This document shows, in pieces, positions 24,457 through 33,193 of a stretch of DNA of 64,000 nt (its first letter is position 1; the number at the start of each line of letters is the position of its first letter). A program made the translations under genes and the position numbers. Location: contig DATEOC010000004.1 of the NCBI GenBank assembly GCA_035274425.1, forward strand, positions 1 to 64,000, in the 5' to 3' direction. Below the pieces are notes generated by a model. The model saw only the letters and a list, made by a program, of their open reading frames with translations, had not been told where the DNA came from and made no database searches. This DNA is from JADMIH01 sp035274425 (GTDB lineage Bacteria > Chloroflexota > Chloroflexia > QHBQ01 > JADMIH01).

Positions 24457-26085
24457 CTAGAACGCCCCTTCCCGCTTGATGACGGCGGGTATGGTGCGGA
24501 GGAGGATCATCAGGTCTACGGCGAGGGACCAGTTCTCGGCGTAGTAGAGGTCGAGCTTCACCATCTCATCGAACGACAACTCGGAGCGGCCACTCACCTG
24601 CCAGAGACCCGTGAGGCCGGGGGTCACGTCGAGGCGCTTGTGATGCCAGTCGCTGTAGCGGGCGACTTCGTCAGGCGTGGGAGGGCGAGGGCCAACCCAG
24701 CTCATATCACCCTTGAGGATGTTGAATAGCTGGGGTAACTCATCGAGGGACGTACGGCGGATGCGCTTGCCGAAGGGAGTGAGGCGAGGGTCGTCGCGCA
24801 TCTTGAAGATAGGGCCGTCCGTCTCGCTGAGGTGGCGCAGCTCTTCCAGGCGTGCTTCCGCATCTCGGTACATCGAGCGGAACTTGTAGCAAGTGAACTC
24901 ACGGCCACCTTTGCCGACGCGCCTCTGCTTGAAGAGGACAGGGCCATCAGAGGTGAGCTTGATGAACGCCGCGATAAATAGCATCGGGATGGCAGCGACT
25001 ATGAGCGCGCCGAGGGACATGACGATATCGAGGGCGCGCTTGATGAAGAGGTTGAAGCCCTGGAGAGCGACATCCTTCACGCCGATGAGGGGGACGCCGT
25101 TGAGAGCGTCGATACGCACCTCGTTGAAGCGCATCTCGAAGAGGTCGGGTACGAGCTTGAAATCGACGCCCGACTCGCGGCAGTTGTCTATGATGCCGAG
25201 TATCTGCGCGTGGTGGGTAGCCGGGAGGGCGACTATGACCTCGTGCAGGTCCTGTCGAGCGATGAGGCGTTGCACGTCCTTGAGGCCGCCGAGTCGCTGG
25301 GGGCCACCATTGCCGTTACGGGCGCGAATGGGCACGCGCCAGTTAGGGCTGCCGGGGATGTCTGCGGTGTCGGCGACGTAGCCCGCCAGTTTGTAGCCAA
25401 GCTCCGGGCGCTCAATGATGTCTTTCATGATGCGCTGGCCCGCGAGGCCCGCCCCTATTACCAGGGCGCGGCGGATATTGATGCCACGCCGCCAGAGCCA
25501 CATCCGTAGCTGGCGATACAAGAATCGCTCTACGGCGAATATGGCGAGGGTGGAGAGCCACAGGTAGATGAAAATGAGCCTGCTTGGGAGAACAGGGTTG
25601 AGGAGCAACGCGCCCAGGATGAGGGCCGACACCCCTACCAGCGAAGCGCCCGTGATGATGCGTACGTGGTCAAACCAAGCCGCGCCCCTGGGGAGGGCGT
25701 ATAGACCACGAACCTGGAACGTGATGAGGGTGAGGGCGGTATAGGCGAGGATGTAGGGGTAGAAAGAAGAGAGAGAAAGGAACGATTCGGGGGCGAGCAC
25801 GTCGCGTCCGAACTCGAGGCCGTAGCGCAGCCAGTATGCGACTACGAAAGCAAAAACGAGAAGAGCACCGTCAGCAGCCACACGGCCCATGATGAGGGCG
25901 AGGCGGGCGCGCCTGGCGCGGCGTATTTTCATTTCGTGCAGATTGGGGAGGGCGAGAAGGGGTCGCGTGCGGGCGTTTTCAGGGTCCGGCACGGCGACCT
26001 GCCTGACTTGCTTGGGAGCGCCGGTCTCAGGCATATCAATCTGTTCCTGGTCGTCGGACGTTAGTGGATGGGAATGAGCTTGCAC
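24457..26085 (-). CDS. Polyprenyl-phosphate sugar-1-phosphate transferase (WcaJ/WbaP type)
   Basis: Starts exopolysaccharide synthesis by placing the first sugar phosphate on undecaprenyl phosphate. 542 residues: four to five N-terminal membrane helices (about 55-190), a Rossmann-like CoA-binding domain (ALVIGAGLAGQRIMKDIIER), a re-entrant membrane helix (DIVMSLGALIVAAIPMLFIA) and the C-terminal catalytic domain with KRRVG-like FKQRRVGKGGREFTCYKFRSM, GKRIRRTSLDELPQL and PGLTGLWQVSGRSELSF. The annotated start is GTG 26085; ATG 26034 (MPETGAPK) is an alternative. It opens the polysaccharide locus that runs to about 46 kb. Confidence 0.93.
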   Translation of the reverse strand: MQAHSHPLTSDDQEQIDMPETGAPKQVRQVAVPDPENARTRPLLALPNLHEMKIRRARRARLALIMGRVAADGALLVFAFVVAYWLRYGLEFGRDVLAPESFLSLSSFYPYILAYTALTLITFQVRGLYALPRGAAWFDHVRIITGASLVGVSALILGALLLNPVLPSRLIFIYLWLSTLAIFAVERFLYRQLRMWLWRRGINIRRALVIGAGLAGQRIMKDIIERPELGYKLAGYVADTADIPGSPNWRVPIRARNGNGGPQRLGGLKDVQRLIARQDLHEVIVALPATHHAQILGIIDNCRESGVDFKLVPDLFEMRFNEVRIDALNGVPLIGVKDVALQGFNLFIKRALDIVMSLGALIVAAIPMLFIAAFIKLTSDGPVLFKQRRVGKGGREFTCYKFRSMYRDAEARLEELRHLSETDGPIFKMRDDPRLTPFGKRIRRTSLDELPQLFNILKGDMSWVGPRPPTPDEVARYSDWHHKRLDVTPGLTGLWQVSGRSELSFDEMVKLDLYYAENWSLAVDLMILLRTIPAVIKREGAF

Positions 26086-26468
26086 TTTTCGGATTTTGGA
26101 TTTTGAGTTTTGGATTTTCCGGTAATTAGATTGATAAGCTGGATTGGTGCCAACGATTATTGTACCGGATGGTTGGCGACTATTGGGTACGGTGGATTAC
26201 GTAATGTAGCTCCGACTTTTCGACCGGCTGATAATCAATACGCGCCGGGCTATAGCTGGGCGGGTACAACTGAGGCTGGTGTCATTCGTCTTATGTTATG
26301 AGAGGGATCGAGCCTCGGCCCTACAGGTTCTGTTGCTGCGGGCGGAGGGTATTATACCATAAAGCGTGAATTGTTTGCCCCGGAAGGTGGGGATGTGTAT
26401 AATGTCAGGTATTCGCATCGCTACGTTGCGATGTGCGATTGATTTGAGATGGAGATAGGGGTACAAAT
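26086..26468. other. Divergent intergenic region with promoter
   Basis: TTTTGGA heptamers (26090-26118) adjoin the sugar transferase start. TTGCCC (26375-26380) and TATAAT (26398-26403), 17-base spacer, face the glycoside-hydrolase gene. A 63-codon open frame here shows no family features. Confidence 0.6.
26375..26403 (+). promoter_or_regulatory. Promoter of the glycoside-hydrolase gene
   Basis: TTGCCC-17-TATAAT, followed by a 60-base leader to GTG 26469. Confidence 0.55.
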
Positions 26469-28619
26469 GTGTCCAGTGGTGAAAAGCAGGGCGAGATACC
26501 TATAGACAACCCTCGCTCGCAGCGTGTGGGCGCACCTGTCACCGAGCCACACCACCTTCCTCAGATCCAAAGTCCCCCCCGCCCTCTGACTACTGGTCCC
26601 ATAGACCCTTCCGAAGAGGCTGGAGTGGGCGGCACCGGCAGCAACGATGGCGCTATAAGCGCTACCGCCCCTTTACCTTTCCTCTCACCCTCGGATGGCA
26701 CGACCGCCGCACTGATACAGGCGGGGTCGCCTATGGCGCTGAACGCCGTCACTCCCGACCAGAGGGAGCGTGCTTCGCGAGGTCGCCGCAGGCGTCTGGT
26801 CAAAGTGCTGCTGGCGGCGATGGTAGTGGCGCTGGCGGCGGTCATCTTCTATTGGTCCCCCATGGCGGACCCTGCGGCGAACCTGACCCCCAGGAATATC
26901 GGCGCTATACCCCTGGCGGAAGTACAGCCGTACGGAGTCAATACTTTCCTCCATAAAGAGGTAGATAGCTGGAAGCGCGAGAAGACGATAAGCATGGCGC
27001 AGGAGATGGGCGCGGGGTGGATCAAGCAGCAGTTCCCCTGGGCGGAAATCGAGTACCGCCAGAACCCTAACGACCCATTCTGGGACGTAAAGAACAACCA
27101 GAGCGCATGGGGCAAGTTCGATGACATAGTGACGCTGGCCGAAGAGCATGGACTGCGGGTTATTGCCCGCATCGATAGCGCCCCGGAGTGGGCGCGCACC
27201 AATGACCCCCAGCTACTAGCGAAGCTGAAGGTCCAGGGGCTTGATCCAGCTAAAGCCCCGCCTGTGGGCGACAAAATGGTGGACTTCGGACACTTCATCC
27301 AGGAGTTCGTGAAGAGATATAAGGGGCGGGTGGCGGCAATCCAGGTGTGGAACGAGCCAAACCTGAAGGGGGAATGGGCAACAGGCAACCCCGTCAACGC
27401 GGCTGAGTACGTGCAGATGCTGAAGGTAGCATACGGCGCGGCCAAGAGCGTAGACCCAAACATGGTGATACTGGCCGCACCGCTGGCTACGAACAACGAG
27501 CGTCTGGAGTTCGCGGGGAACCAGAACGAGGTGGACTATTTGCAGAGGATGTACGAGGCGGGCGCGAAGGCTTATTTTGACGCCATGTCCGCGAACGCAT
27601 ATGGCACTACCTTTCCACCTGAAGACCCACCGTCGAAAGAGAGGCTGAACTTCAGGCGGGTGGAACTGCTGCGCGAGGTGATGGTCAAGAGCGGGGACGA
27701 AGGGAAGGCGGTGTGGTTCAACGAGTACGGGTGGAATGCCTCGCCACCGAGCATCACGAAGCTGACGTGGGGCCGCGTGTCGGACCAGGAGCAGGCGGAA
27801 TATACGGTGAGGGGAATACAATATGCCCGCGAGCACTGGCCCTGGGCGGGCGCGTTCACGATATGGTACTTGCGGCAGGTGGGCGACATTGCGCCAAGCG
27901 CCAGCGAGTATTACTTCGGACTGGTGAACCCCGATTTCGTGCCGAGCCAGGCGTATAATGCCGTGCAAGGCGTGGCGAAGAGGGAGAACCAGGTCGCGAC
28001 GCCCGGAGAGTGGGGGCCGCTGTCGGGGCCGGTGCATGCGGGGCCGAGGTGGCAGATGCACGTTGTGTCATCGAATCCAATGGTGAAAGATGAAATGGTT
28101 GTTACCCCGACGGGAGCCGGGGACACCCTGGACATCACTTTCATGGGCACCGACATGAAGGTGGAAATCGTTGGGATGGTGAAGAGCCAGGAAATTACGG
28201 GCACCACCGCACCCAGGTACTATGTTACGGTCGACGGCAGCTCCCGCAACGTAGCCTCAGAGCTGCCCCGCGATGACGCTGGGCGCGCATATATCATGAC
28301 TTCGATGGAGGCTCAGGGATTTGAGCAGGGAATCGTGCTGATGTTCGGTGAGGTGACGCTGGTGCGGGGGCTGGGCGAGCAGTTTGCCACCGGAAAGCAT
28401 ACATTGCAGATACGCGTGGAGGGTGGCGAGGCCACTGGCGGTCTGGAGGGCGGTGGGCGCGTCTTCGCACCGATGCTTCAGGCGACAAATCTACCGGGGA
28501 TTGGGAAGGTGACGGTTGAAGCCAACCGGTCATATTTGCTCTTCGGGGTGACGACAGTGCTATTGGTGGTGGGGATAGGGCTGCTGGCGTGGGGCCTGAG
28601 GAGGACCAGGCCCGCTTGA
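26469..28619 (+). CDS. Membrane-anchored glycoside-hydrolase-like protein (GH5/GH39 type)
   Basis: 716 residues. A Pro/Thr-rich cytoplasmic lead and a membrane helix (VKVLLAAMVVALAAVIFYW) are followed by a TIM-barrel hydrolase domain (about 150-490). Probable acid/base E296 lies in WNEPNLKGEW and nucleophile E419 in WFNEYGWN. A beta-sandwich-like region (about 510-680) and a C-terminal membrane helix (YLLFGVTTVLLVVGIGLLAW) follow. It could trim or transfer nascent polysaccharide at the outer face of the membrane. Start GTG 26469 has AGGGG eight bases upstream. The next gene carries a paralogous domain, evidence of tandem duplication. Confidence 0.82.
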   Translation: MSSGEKQGEIPIDNPRSQRVGAPVTEPHHLPQIQSPPRPLTTGPIDPSEEAGVGGTGSNDGAISATAPLPFLSPSDGTTAALIQAGSPMALNAVTPDQRERASRGRRRRLVKVLLAAMVVALAAVIFYWSPMADPAANLTPRNIGAIPLAEVQPYGVNTFLHKEVDSWKREKTISMAQEMGAGWIKQQFPWAEIEYRQNPNDPFWDVKNNQSAWGKFDDIVTLAEEHGLRVIARIDSAPEWARTNDPQLLAKLKVQGLDPAKAPPVGDKMVDFGHFIQEFVKRYKGRVAAIQVWNEPNLKGEWATGNPVNAAEYVQMLKVAYGAAKSVDPNMVILAAPLATNNERLEFAGNQNEVDYLQRMYEAGAKAYFDAMSANAYGTTFPPEDPPSKERLNFRRVELLREVMVKSGDEGKAVWFNEYGWNASPPSITKLTWGRVSDQEQAEYTVRGIQYAREHWPWAGAFTIWYLRQVGDIAPSASEYYFGLVNPDFVPSQAYNAVQGVAKRENQVATPGEWGPLSGPVHAGPRWQMHVVSSNPMVKDEMVVTPTGAGDTLDITFMGTDMKVEIVGMVKSQEITGTTAPRYYVTVDGSSRNVASELPRDDAGRAYIMTSMEAQGFEQGIVLMFGEVTLVRGLGEQFATGKHTLQIRVEGGEATGGLEGGGRVFAPMLQATNLPGIGKVTVEANRSYLLFGVTTVLLVVGIGLLAWGLRRTRPA

Positions 28620-28620
28620 G

Positions 28621-28643
28621 TCTGGAGTGCGGAGTGCGGAGTT
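28621..28643. repeat. Heptamer array GGAGTGC after GH gene
   Basis: Three tandem units directly after the stop codon. Confidence 0.75.
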
Positions 28644-28763
28644 ATTTAGAGAGCCGCTAAGATTGTTCGAGGGGAGGCGGAGGCGATAGGAGATAGCAAG
28701 CGTGGTAAGCGCCGGACAACGGGGCGCATCCTATCGCTGGTAGGGGGTATATCGGAGAACCCT

Positions 28764-31700
28764 GTGGCCCGCGCTTTTATGGCGCTGGTCTTATTTGCGT
28801 GCTCTCTGGGGGGGTTGGCGGTTACGTCATATGCAGACCAGTACGTGAATGGTGGCGTGACGTGGGGACCCCCGTCTGCAAACGCGCCGAAGATTGAACA
28901 TGCTGACGTGAACCCGATGGGAGTGAACCTCGCTCTGGAGAAGGAGGTGGACCCCACGAAGATAGAGCGCACGCTACAAATGGTACGGGAAGGTGGGTTC
29001 AAGTGGGCGCGGCAGGGGTTCGCGTGGAACGATATAGAGATCAGCGCGAAGGGGAATTACACCGATACGCGCAATTTCGTGGTGGTGAATGCCTGGGACA
29101 AGTATGACCGCATAGTGGACGCGTACCAGCGATATGGGATCGAGATAATAGCCCGGCTCGACAGCCCGCCGTTGTGGGCGCGCATACCGGGGGACGACGT
29201 TCAGCAATTCCACAAGGGGCCGCCCGCCCATAATGAGGACTACGGCGATTTCGTGAACGCGGTGGCTAGCCGGTACAAAGGGAAGATAAAGTACTTCCAG
29301 ATATGGAACGAGCCAAACCTGTGGGGGGAGTGGGGCGGGTATTCCGTCAACGCGGAGGAGTATACGGCGCTGCTGAAGGTAGCACATGACCGTATCAAGG
29401 AGGCTAACCCCGATGCAGTAATTATCACGGCCGCGCTGGCTCCGACCGCCGACAATTCGCTCAAGAACCTGAACGATGTGCTCTATCTGGAGTGGATGTA
29501 CAGGGCGGGGGCCGCGCCGTACTTCGACATATTATCTACCATGCTGTACGGGCTGGGGCAGTCGCCGGAGGAGCGAAGAACAGACCTGAAAAGGCTGAAC
29601 TTCTCGCGCCCTATATTGCTGCGGCACGTGATGGAGCGAAATGGGGACGAGCACAAGCCTATATGGATCAGCGAGTACGCCTGGATCAGCATCCCGCCCG
29701 ACTTCAAGGGGGACCCTGGCAGGAATATCTGGGGGCAGAGCGTAGATGAGGCGACGCAAGCGCGCTATCTCGTAGAGGGGTACGAGCGGGCGCAGAAGGA
29801 ATGGCCCTGGATGGGGGTGATGAACGTCTGGTACTTCCGCGAGCCTGACCCCGACCCGCTTGACCCCGCAGACTACTTCGCCATCGTGCGGCCCGATTTC
29901 ATTCCCCGGCCTGCTTATGAGATGTTGAAAGATTACAGCAATAGAAGATATACCGCTGCGAGCGATCCCGTTGTGGTCGAGGACCATCGTAGATTGCCAA
30001 GAACAGTCGGCCAATTTGAAGACACGCTCAACTTTACCGGGGCCAGATTAGATGCGATTTGCTCGTGCAAATATGACTTTTTCGTTAGCACAGTAGATGG
30101 AAGGGAACTCCCCCATTACCCTACTGAGGATTTCTATGCTGAGGGTAGTAATGAGAAACAGTCGGTAATTCTGGCTAAAGGTTTGGCGGACGGCGCGCAT
30201 ACGCTGACGGTTAGAATGTGGACAGAGGGGACGGAGGCCGAATTTGAGGCTGCAAACTATGCCGCCCTGGTCGATAGAGGTCATGCCGATGCCTTTCCCG
30301 AGAAGCCATTATGGAACGCCTGGGGCTTCCCTATCCTGTACGGCTTGTTTGGCCTCTTCGCGTTAGCGTCGGCGGGCCTGGGCGCGTCGAGCCTGGGGAG
30401 GTGGGCGGAGGCCGCGCTGAACAGGCCCAGAGGGCGGTATTCGGAGGCGATCAGAGAGACCGCGCGCAACGGGGCGGCTGTGGTAGGGATGGCCCTGCTG
30501 GTGGGGATCTATTACAGGGTAAATAGCGTGCCGCTCATGCTGGCGGCGCTGGCCGGGTGGTGGGTAATCGCGGTGCTGAAGCCGTCGCTGGGGCTGGCGG
30601 CGGTGGCATTCTCGATACCCTTCTTCTGGGTGCAGAAGGTGGTTGGAGAGCAGCACTTCCCGCCTGAGGAGACGCTGTTGGTGCTGCTCTTTGCGGCGGT
30701 AGTTGCGCGTGGGCTGATAGGCTATCTGCTACCTGGGTTAGCTGCAAAGCTGGGTGTTGAACCGCCAAGACGCCAAGAGCGCCAAGAACCCGCCAAGATT
30801 ATTGTGGATGAAACGCAGAGGCGCAGAGACGCAGAGGCTGATGAGAACGTTGTCGAGATTCAGGCTGACGAGAGCGGTTCGCCGGAGGGCACGATTTATC
30901 GTGCCCCTACGGGGTGGCGTGCGTTATGGGCACGATTCCAGGGTTGGAGCAGAGCGGAGCCGTTCGGGCCGCCTGCGGTAGCGTTGCTACTGGTTGGTAC
31001 GTTGTCGCTCTTTACGCTGGCGGACCCGGCTTATGCGCGGGACAGCTTCCGGTTGTATAGGTGGGCAATCGTGCTACCCGTGCTCTTCTACTTCCTTCTG
31101 GCAGATGTTATCAGAAGCAGAAGGGGGCTGCTCAGGGTGGCGGACTTCTTCGTGGGGGCGGCGGTGGTAGTGTCGCTTTTGGGGCTGTGGCAGTTCGTGC
31201 AGGATACGAACGTGCTCGACGTGCAGGGGGTAAGCCGCATCAAGAGCGTGTACCAGCACCCGAACAACCTGGCTATCTACCTCGGCAGGGTTGCGCCATT
31301 CGTGGGTTGTATGGTGCTCTTCCTGCCGTGGGGCTGGCGGAAAGCGGCTTATGCACTTGCGGCCCTACCCATCGGGGCTACGCTGCTACTGACCTTCTCA
31401 CGTGGGGCGTGGTTGGCAGTGGTTGTGGCTATGGCGGCGGGGCTTGTAGTGGCCTGGAGGTGGGGTGGGGCGCGATTCGTGCTATGGAGCAGGCTGCCAG
31501 GCCGTGTACGGATAGGCATGGTAATTGGACTGCTGGCCGTAATCATGGCCGGGGCAGTGGTGGTCGTGCCGACGCTGGCGGACCGTATCTTCAACGTACA
31601 CAGTCTCAGCATGAGGGTGTTACACTGGAAGAGCGCTCTGAAGATGATTCGGGACTATCCTATAACCGGCGTAGGGATCGACCAGTTCTCCAACCAGTTC

Positions 31701-32039
31701 CAGAGGCCAGACTACAAGTACAGGGAGAAAGAGCAGGACCGAGAGCTTTATACGGCTCACCCACACAACTTTGTTTTGGACTACTGGGTTAGTTTGGGTA
31801 TAATTGGGCTGTTTGTGCTTGTTTGGCTGCTGTGGAGATACTTCCGGGTCGCAGTCGCGAGGGTGAAGCAAAAAGCTCAAGAGGGCGATAGAGTAGGTAA
31901 AGCGCTCGCACTTGGTCTCCTTGCAAGCATGGTAGTTTTCCTGGTCCACGGCATGGTGGACAACTCTTACTTCCTAATGGACCTGGCGAGCCTATTCTGG
32001 CTGTCCTGCGGGATGCTGCACGTGATGCGTGAAACGTGA
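28764..32039 (+). CDS. Glycoside hydrolase-O-antigen ligase fusion protein
   Basis: 1091 residues. A signal/anchor helix (FMALVLFACSLGGLAVTSYA) precedes a hydrolase domain paralogous to the upstream gene, with E183 in WNEPNLWGEW and E304 in ISEYAW. From about residue 510 it becomes polytopic (ten or more helices) and has O-antigen ligase/polymerase (Wzy/WaaL) features: LLLTFSRGAWLAVVVA, YPITGVGIDQFSNQFQ and AHPHNFVLDYWVSLGIIGLF. One chain thus joins glycan cleavage or transfer with glycan ligation. Residues about 668-722 are encoded by three different intergenic-type repeats (CGCCAAGA, CGCAGAG and a GGCACGAT palindrome) and sit in a loop between membrane helices. First available start is GTG 28764. 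Confidence 0.85.
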   Translation: MARAFMALVLFACSLGGLAVTSYADQYVNGGVTWGPPSANAPKIEHADVNPMGVNLALEKEVDPTKIERTLQMVREGGFKWARQGFAWNDIEISAKGNYTDTRNFVVVNAWDKYDRIVDAYQRYGIEIIARLDSPPLWARIPGDDVQQFHKGPPAHNEDYGDFVNAVASRYKGKIKYFQIWNEPNLWGEWGGYSVNAEEYTALLKVAHDRIKEANPDAVIITAALAPTADNSLKNLNDVLYLEWMYRAGAAPYFDILSTMLYGLGQSPEERRTDLKRLNFSRPILLRHVMERNGDEHKPIWISEYAWISIPPDFKGDPGRNIWGQSVDEATQARYLVEGYERAQKEWPWMGVMNVWYFREPDPDPLDPADYFAIVRPDFIPRPAYEMLKDYSNRRYTAASDPVVVEDHRRLPRTVGQFEDTLNFTGARLDAICSCKYDFFVSTVDGRELPHYPTEDFYAEGSNEKQSVILAKGLADGAHTLTVRMWTEGTEAEFEAANYAALVDRGHADAFPEKPLWNAWGFPILYGLFGLFALASAGLGASSLGRWAEAALNRPRGRYSEAIRETARNGAAVVGMALLVGIYYRVNSVPLMLAALAGWWVIAVLKPSLGLAAVAFSIPFFWVQKVVGEQHFPPEETLLVLLFAAVVARGLIGYLLPGLAAKLGVEPPRRQERQEPAKIIVDETQRRRDAEADENVVEIQADESGSPEGTIYRAPTGWRALWARFQGWSRAEPFGPPAVALLLVGTLSLFTLADPAYARDSFRLYRWAIVLPVLFYFLLADVIRSRRGLLRVADFFVGAAVVVSLLGLWQFVQDTNVLDVQGVSRIKSVYQHPNNLAIYLGRVAPFVGCMVLFLPWGWRKAAYALAALPIGATLLLTFSRGAWLAVVVAMAAGLVVAWRWGGARFVLWSRLPGRVRIGMVIGLLAVIMAGAVVVVPTLADRIFNVHSLSMRVLHWKSALKMIRDYPITGVGIDQFSNQFQRPDYKYREKEQDRELYTAHPHNFVLDYWVSLGIIGLFVLVWLLWRYFRVAVARVKQKAQEGDRVGKALALGLLASMVVFLVHGMVDNSYFLMDLASLFWLSCGMLHVMRET
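30765..30930 (+). repeat. Mosaic of three intergenic repeat types inside a coding region
   Basis: CGCCAAGA units (30768-30798), an ACGCAGAGGCGCAG cluster (30812-30836) and an imperfect GGGCACGAT palindrome ending CCCCTACGGGG (30888-30916) follow each other in frame. Copies of each are intergenic elsewhere in the window. Confidence 0.8.
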
Positions 32040-32049
32040 AACGTGATTC

Positions 32050-32190
32050 TTTAATCACAAAGGCCACAAAGACCACGAAGATTCATTAAGGATGTGCTTG
32101 TACCAAAAAGAATCTCTGCGCCCTCTGCGCCCCTGCGGTGAATCCAAAAAATCTTTGTGTTCTTTGTGTCTTTGTATTCTTCGTGATTAA
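32050..32190. repeat. Inverted pair of CACAAAG/CTTTGTG clusters
   Basis: AATCACAAAGGCCACAAAG (32053-32071) is mirrored by a CTTTGTG-rich cluster ending TTCGTGATTAA (32150-32190), with a CTCTGCG cluster between. The transcript would fold as a long imperfect hairpin between the fusion gene and the epimerase gene. Confidence 0.65.
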
Positions 32191-32220
32191 TTGATGGGTG
32201 ATGGGATAAGGAGGATTGAT

Positions 32221-33186
32221 TTGCGCGTTGTAGTTACGGGTGGGGCCGGGTTTATAGGGTCGCACCTATGCGAGGCGTTGCTGGCCGAGGGGCACGAGGT
32301 CACGGCTGTAGATAATTTTCTGACAGGGAGCCGGGCTAATATCGCGCACCTGGAGGGGGAGCCTCGATTCAGCCTGGTCGAGCATGACATTACGATGCCA
32401 TTTGGCGGCGAGGTGGAGGCGCGGCTGGGGAAGGTTGATGCACTGTTCCACCTGGCAAGCCCGGCGTCACCTGCGGACTTCAGCAAGATACCTCTTGAGA
32501 TAGCGATTATCAACTCGCAGGGGACGCACAACGTCCTTGAGCTGGCGAGGCGGCACGGGGCAAAATACCTCCTTACCTCCACATCGGAGGCGTACGGCGA
32601 CCCGCTGGTACACCCGCAGACAGAGGACTACAGAGGTAACGTCAGCACGACGGGGCTTCGCGCCTGTTATGACGAGGGTAAGAGGTTCGCGGAGGCGATC
32701 ACGTCGGTCTACGTGCGCGAATATGGGGTCGACGGCAGGATAGTGAGGATATTCAACACATATGGACCGCGCATGAACCCAGAGGATGGGCGCTCAGTCC
32801 CTAATTTCATCACCCAGGCGCTACGTGGTAAGCCACTGACCGTGTACGGCGAGGGGAAGCAGACGCGCTCATACTGCTACGTAAGCGACATGGTAGCAGG
32901 GCTGATGGCGGTAATGGCCGCGCCCGCTGAGAAGGCGAAAGGCGTTATATTCAACGTCGGCAACCCCGACGAGCGAGAGATACTCGCCTTCGCGCAGATA
33001 ATAAGGGAATTGTGCGGGTCAGACTCGCCCATAGAGTACCAGGTGATGCCCCAGGACGACCCCGTGAGGCGATGCCCCGACATCACACGCATCAAGACCA
33101 GGCTAGGCTGGGAGCCTCGCGTGCCTCTTGAGGAAGGGCTGCCGAAGACGATTGAGTGGTTCCGGAGCGTGATAGGGGACATGTGA
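32221..33186 (+). CDS. NAD-dependent sugar-nucleotide epimerase/decarboxylase (UXS-like)
   Basis: 321 residues, extended SDR. It has the Rossmann motif VTGGAGFIGSHLCEALL, DNFLTGSRANIAHL, STSEAYGDP, the catalytic C-Y-x-x-x-K in ACYDEGKRFAE and IFNTYGPRMNP. The CYDEGKR form is usual in UDP-glucuronate decarboxylases and dTDP-glucose dehydratases, so it probably makes UDP-xylose or a related donor for the locus. TTG 32221 stands six bases after AAGGAGG and is a better start than the in-frame TTG at 32191. Confidence 0.87.
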   Translation: MRVVVTGGAGFIGSHLCEALLAEGHEVTAVDNFLTGSRANIAHLEGEPRFSLVEHDITMPFGGEVEARLGKVDALFHLASPASPADFSKIPLEIAIINSQGTHNVLELARRHGAKYLLTSTSEAYGDPLVHPQTEDYRGNVSTTGLRACYDEGKRFAEAITSVYVREYGVDGRIVRIFNTYGPRMNPEDGRSVPNFITQALRGKPLTVYGEGKQTRSYCYVSDMVAGLMAVMAAPAEKAKGVIFNVGNPDEREILAFAQIIRELCGSDSPIEYQVMPQDDPVRRCPDITRIKTRLGWEPRVPLEEGLPKTIEWFRSVIGDM

Positions 33187-33193
33187 CTGGAAC

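Noticed and set aside
26110..26301. 63-codon open frame before the GH gene
   Set aside because: Starts in a heptamer array, no ribosome-binding site, no recognisable protein features.
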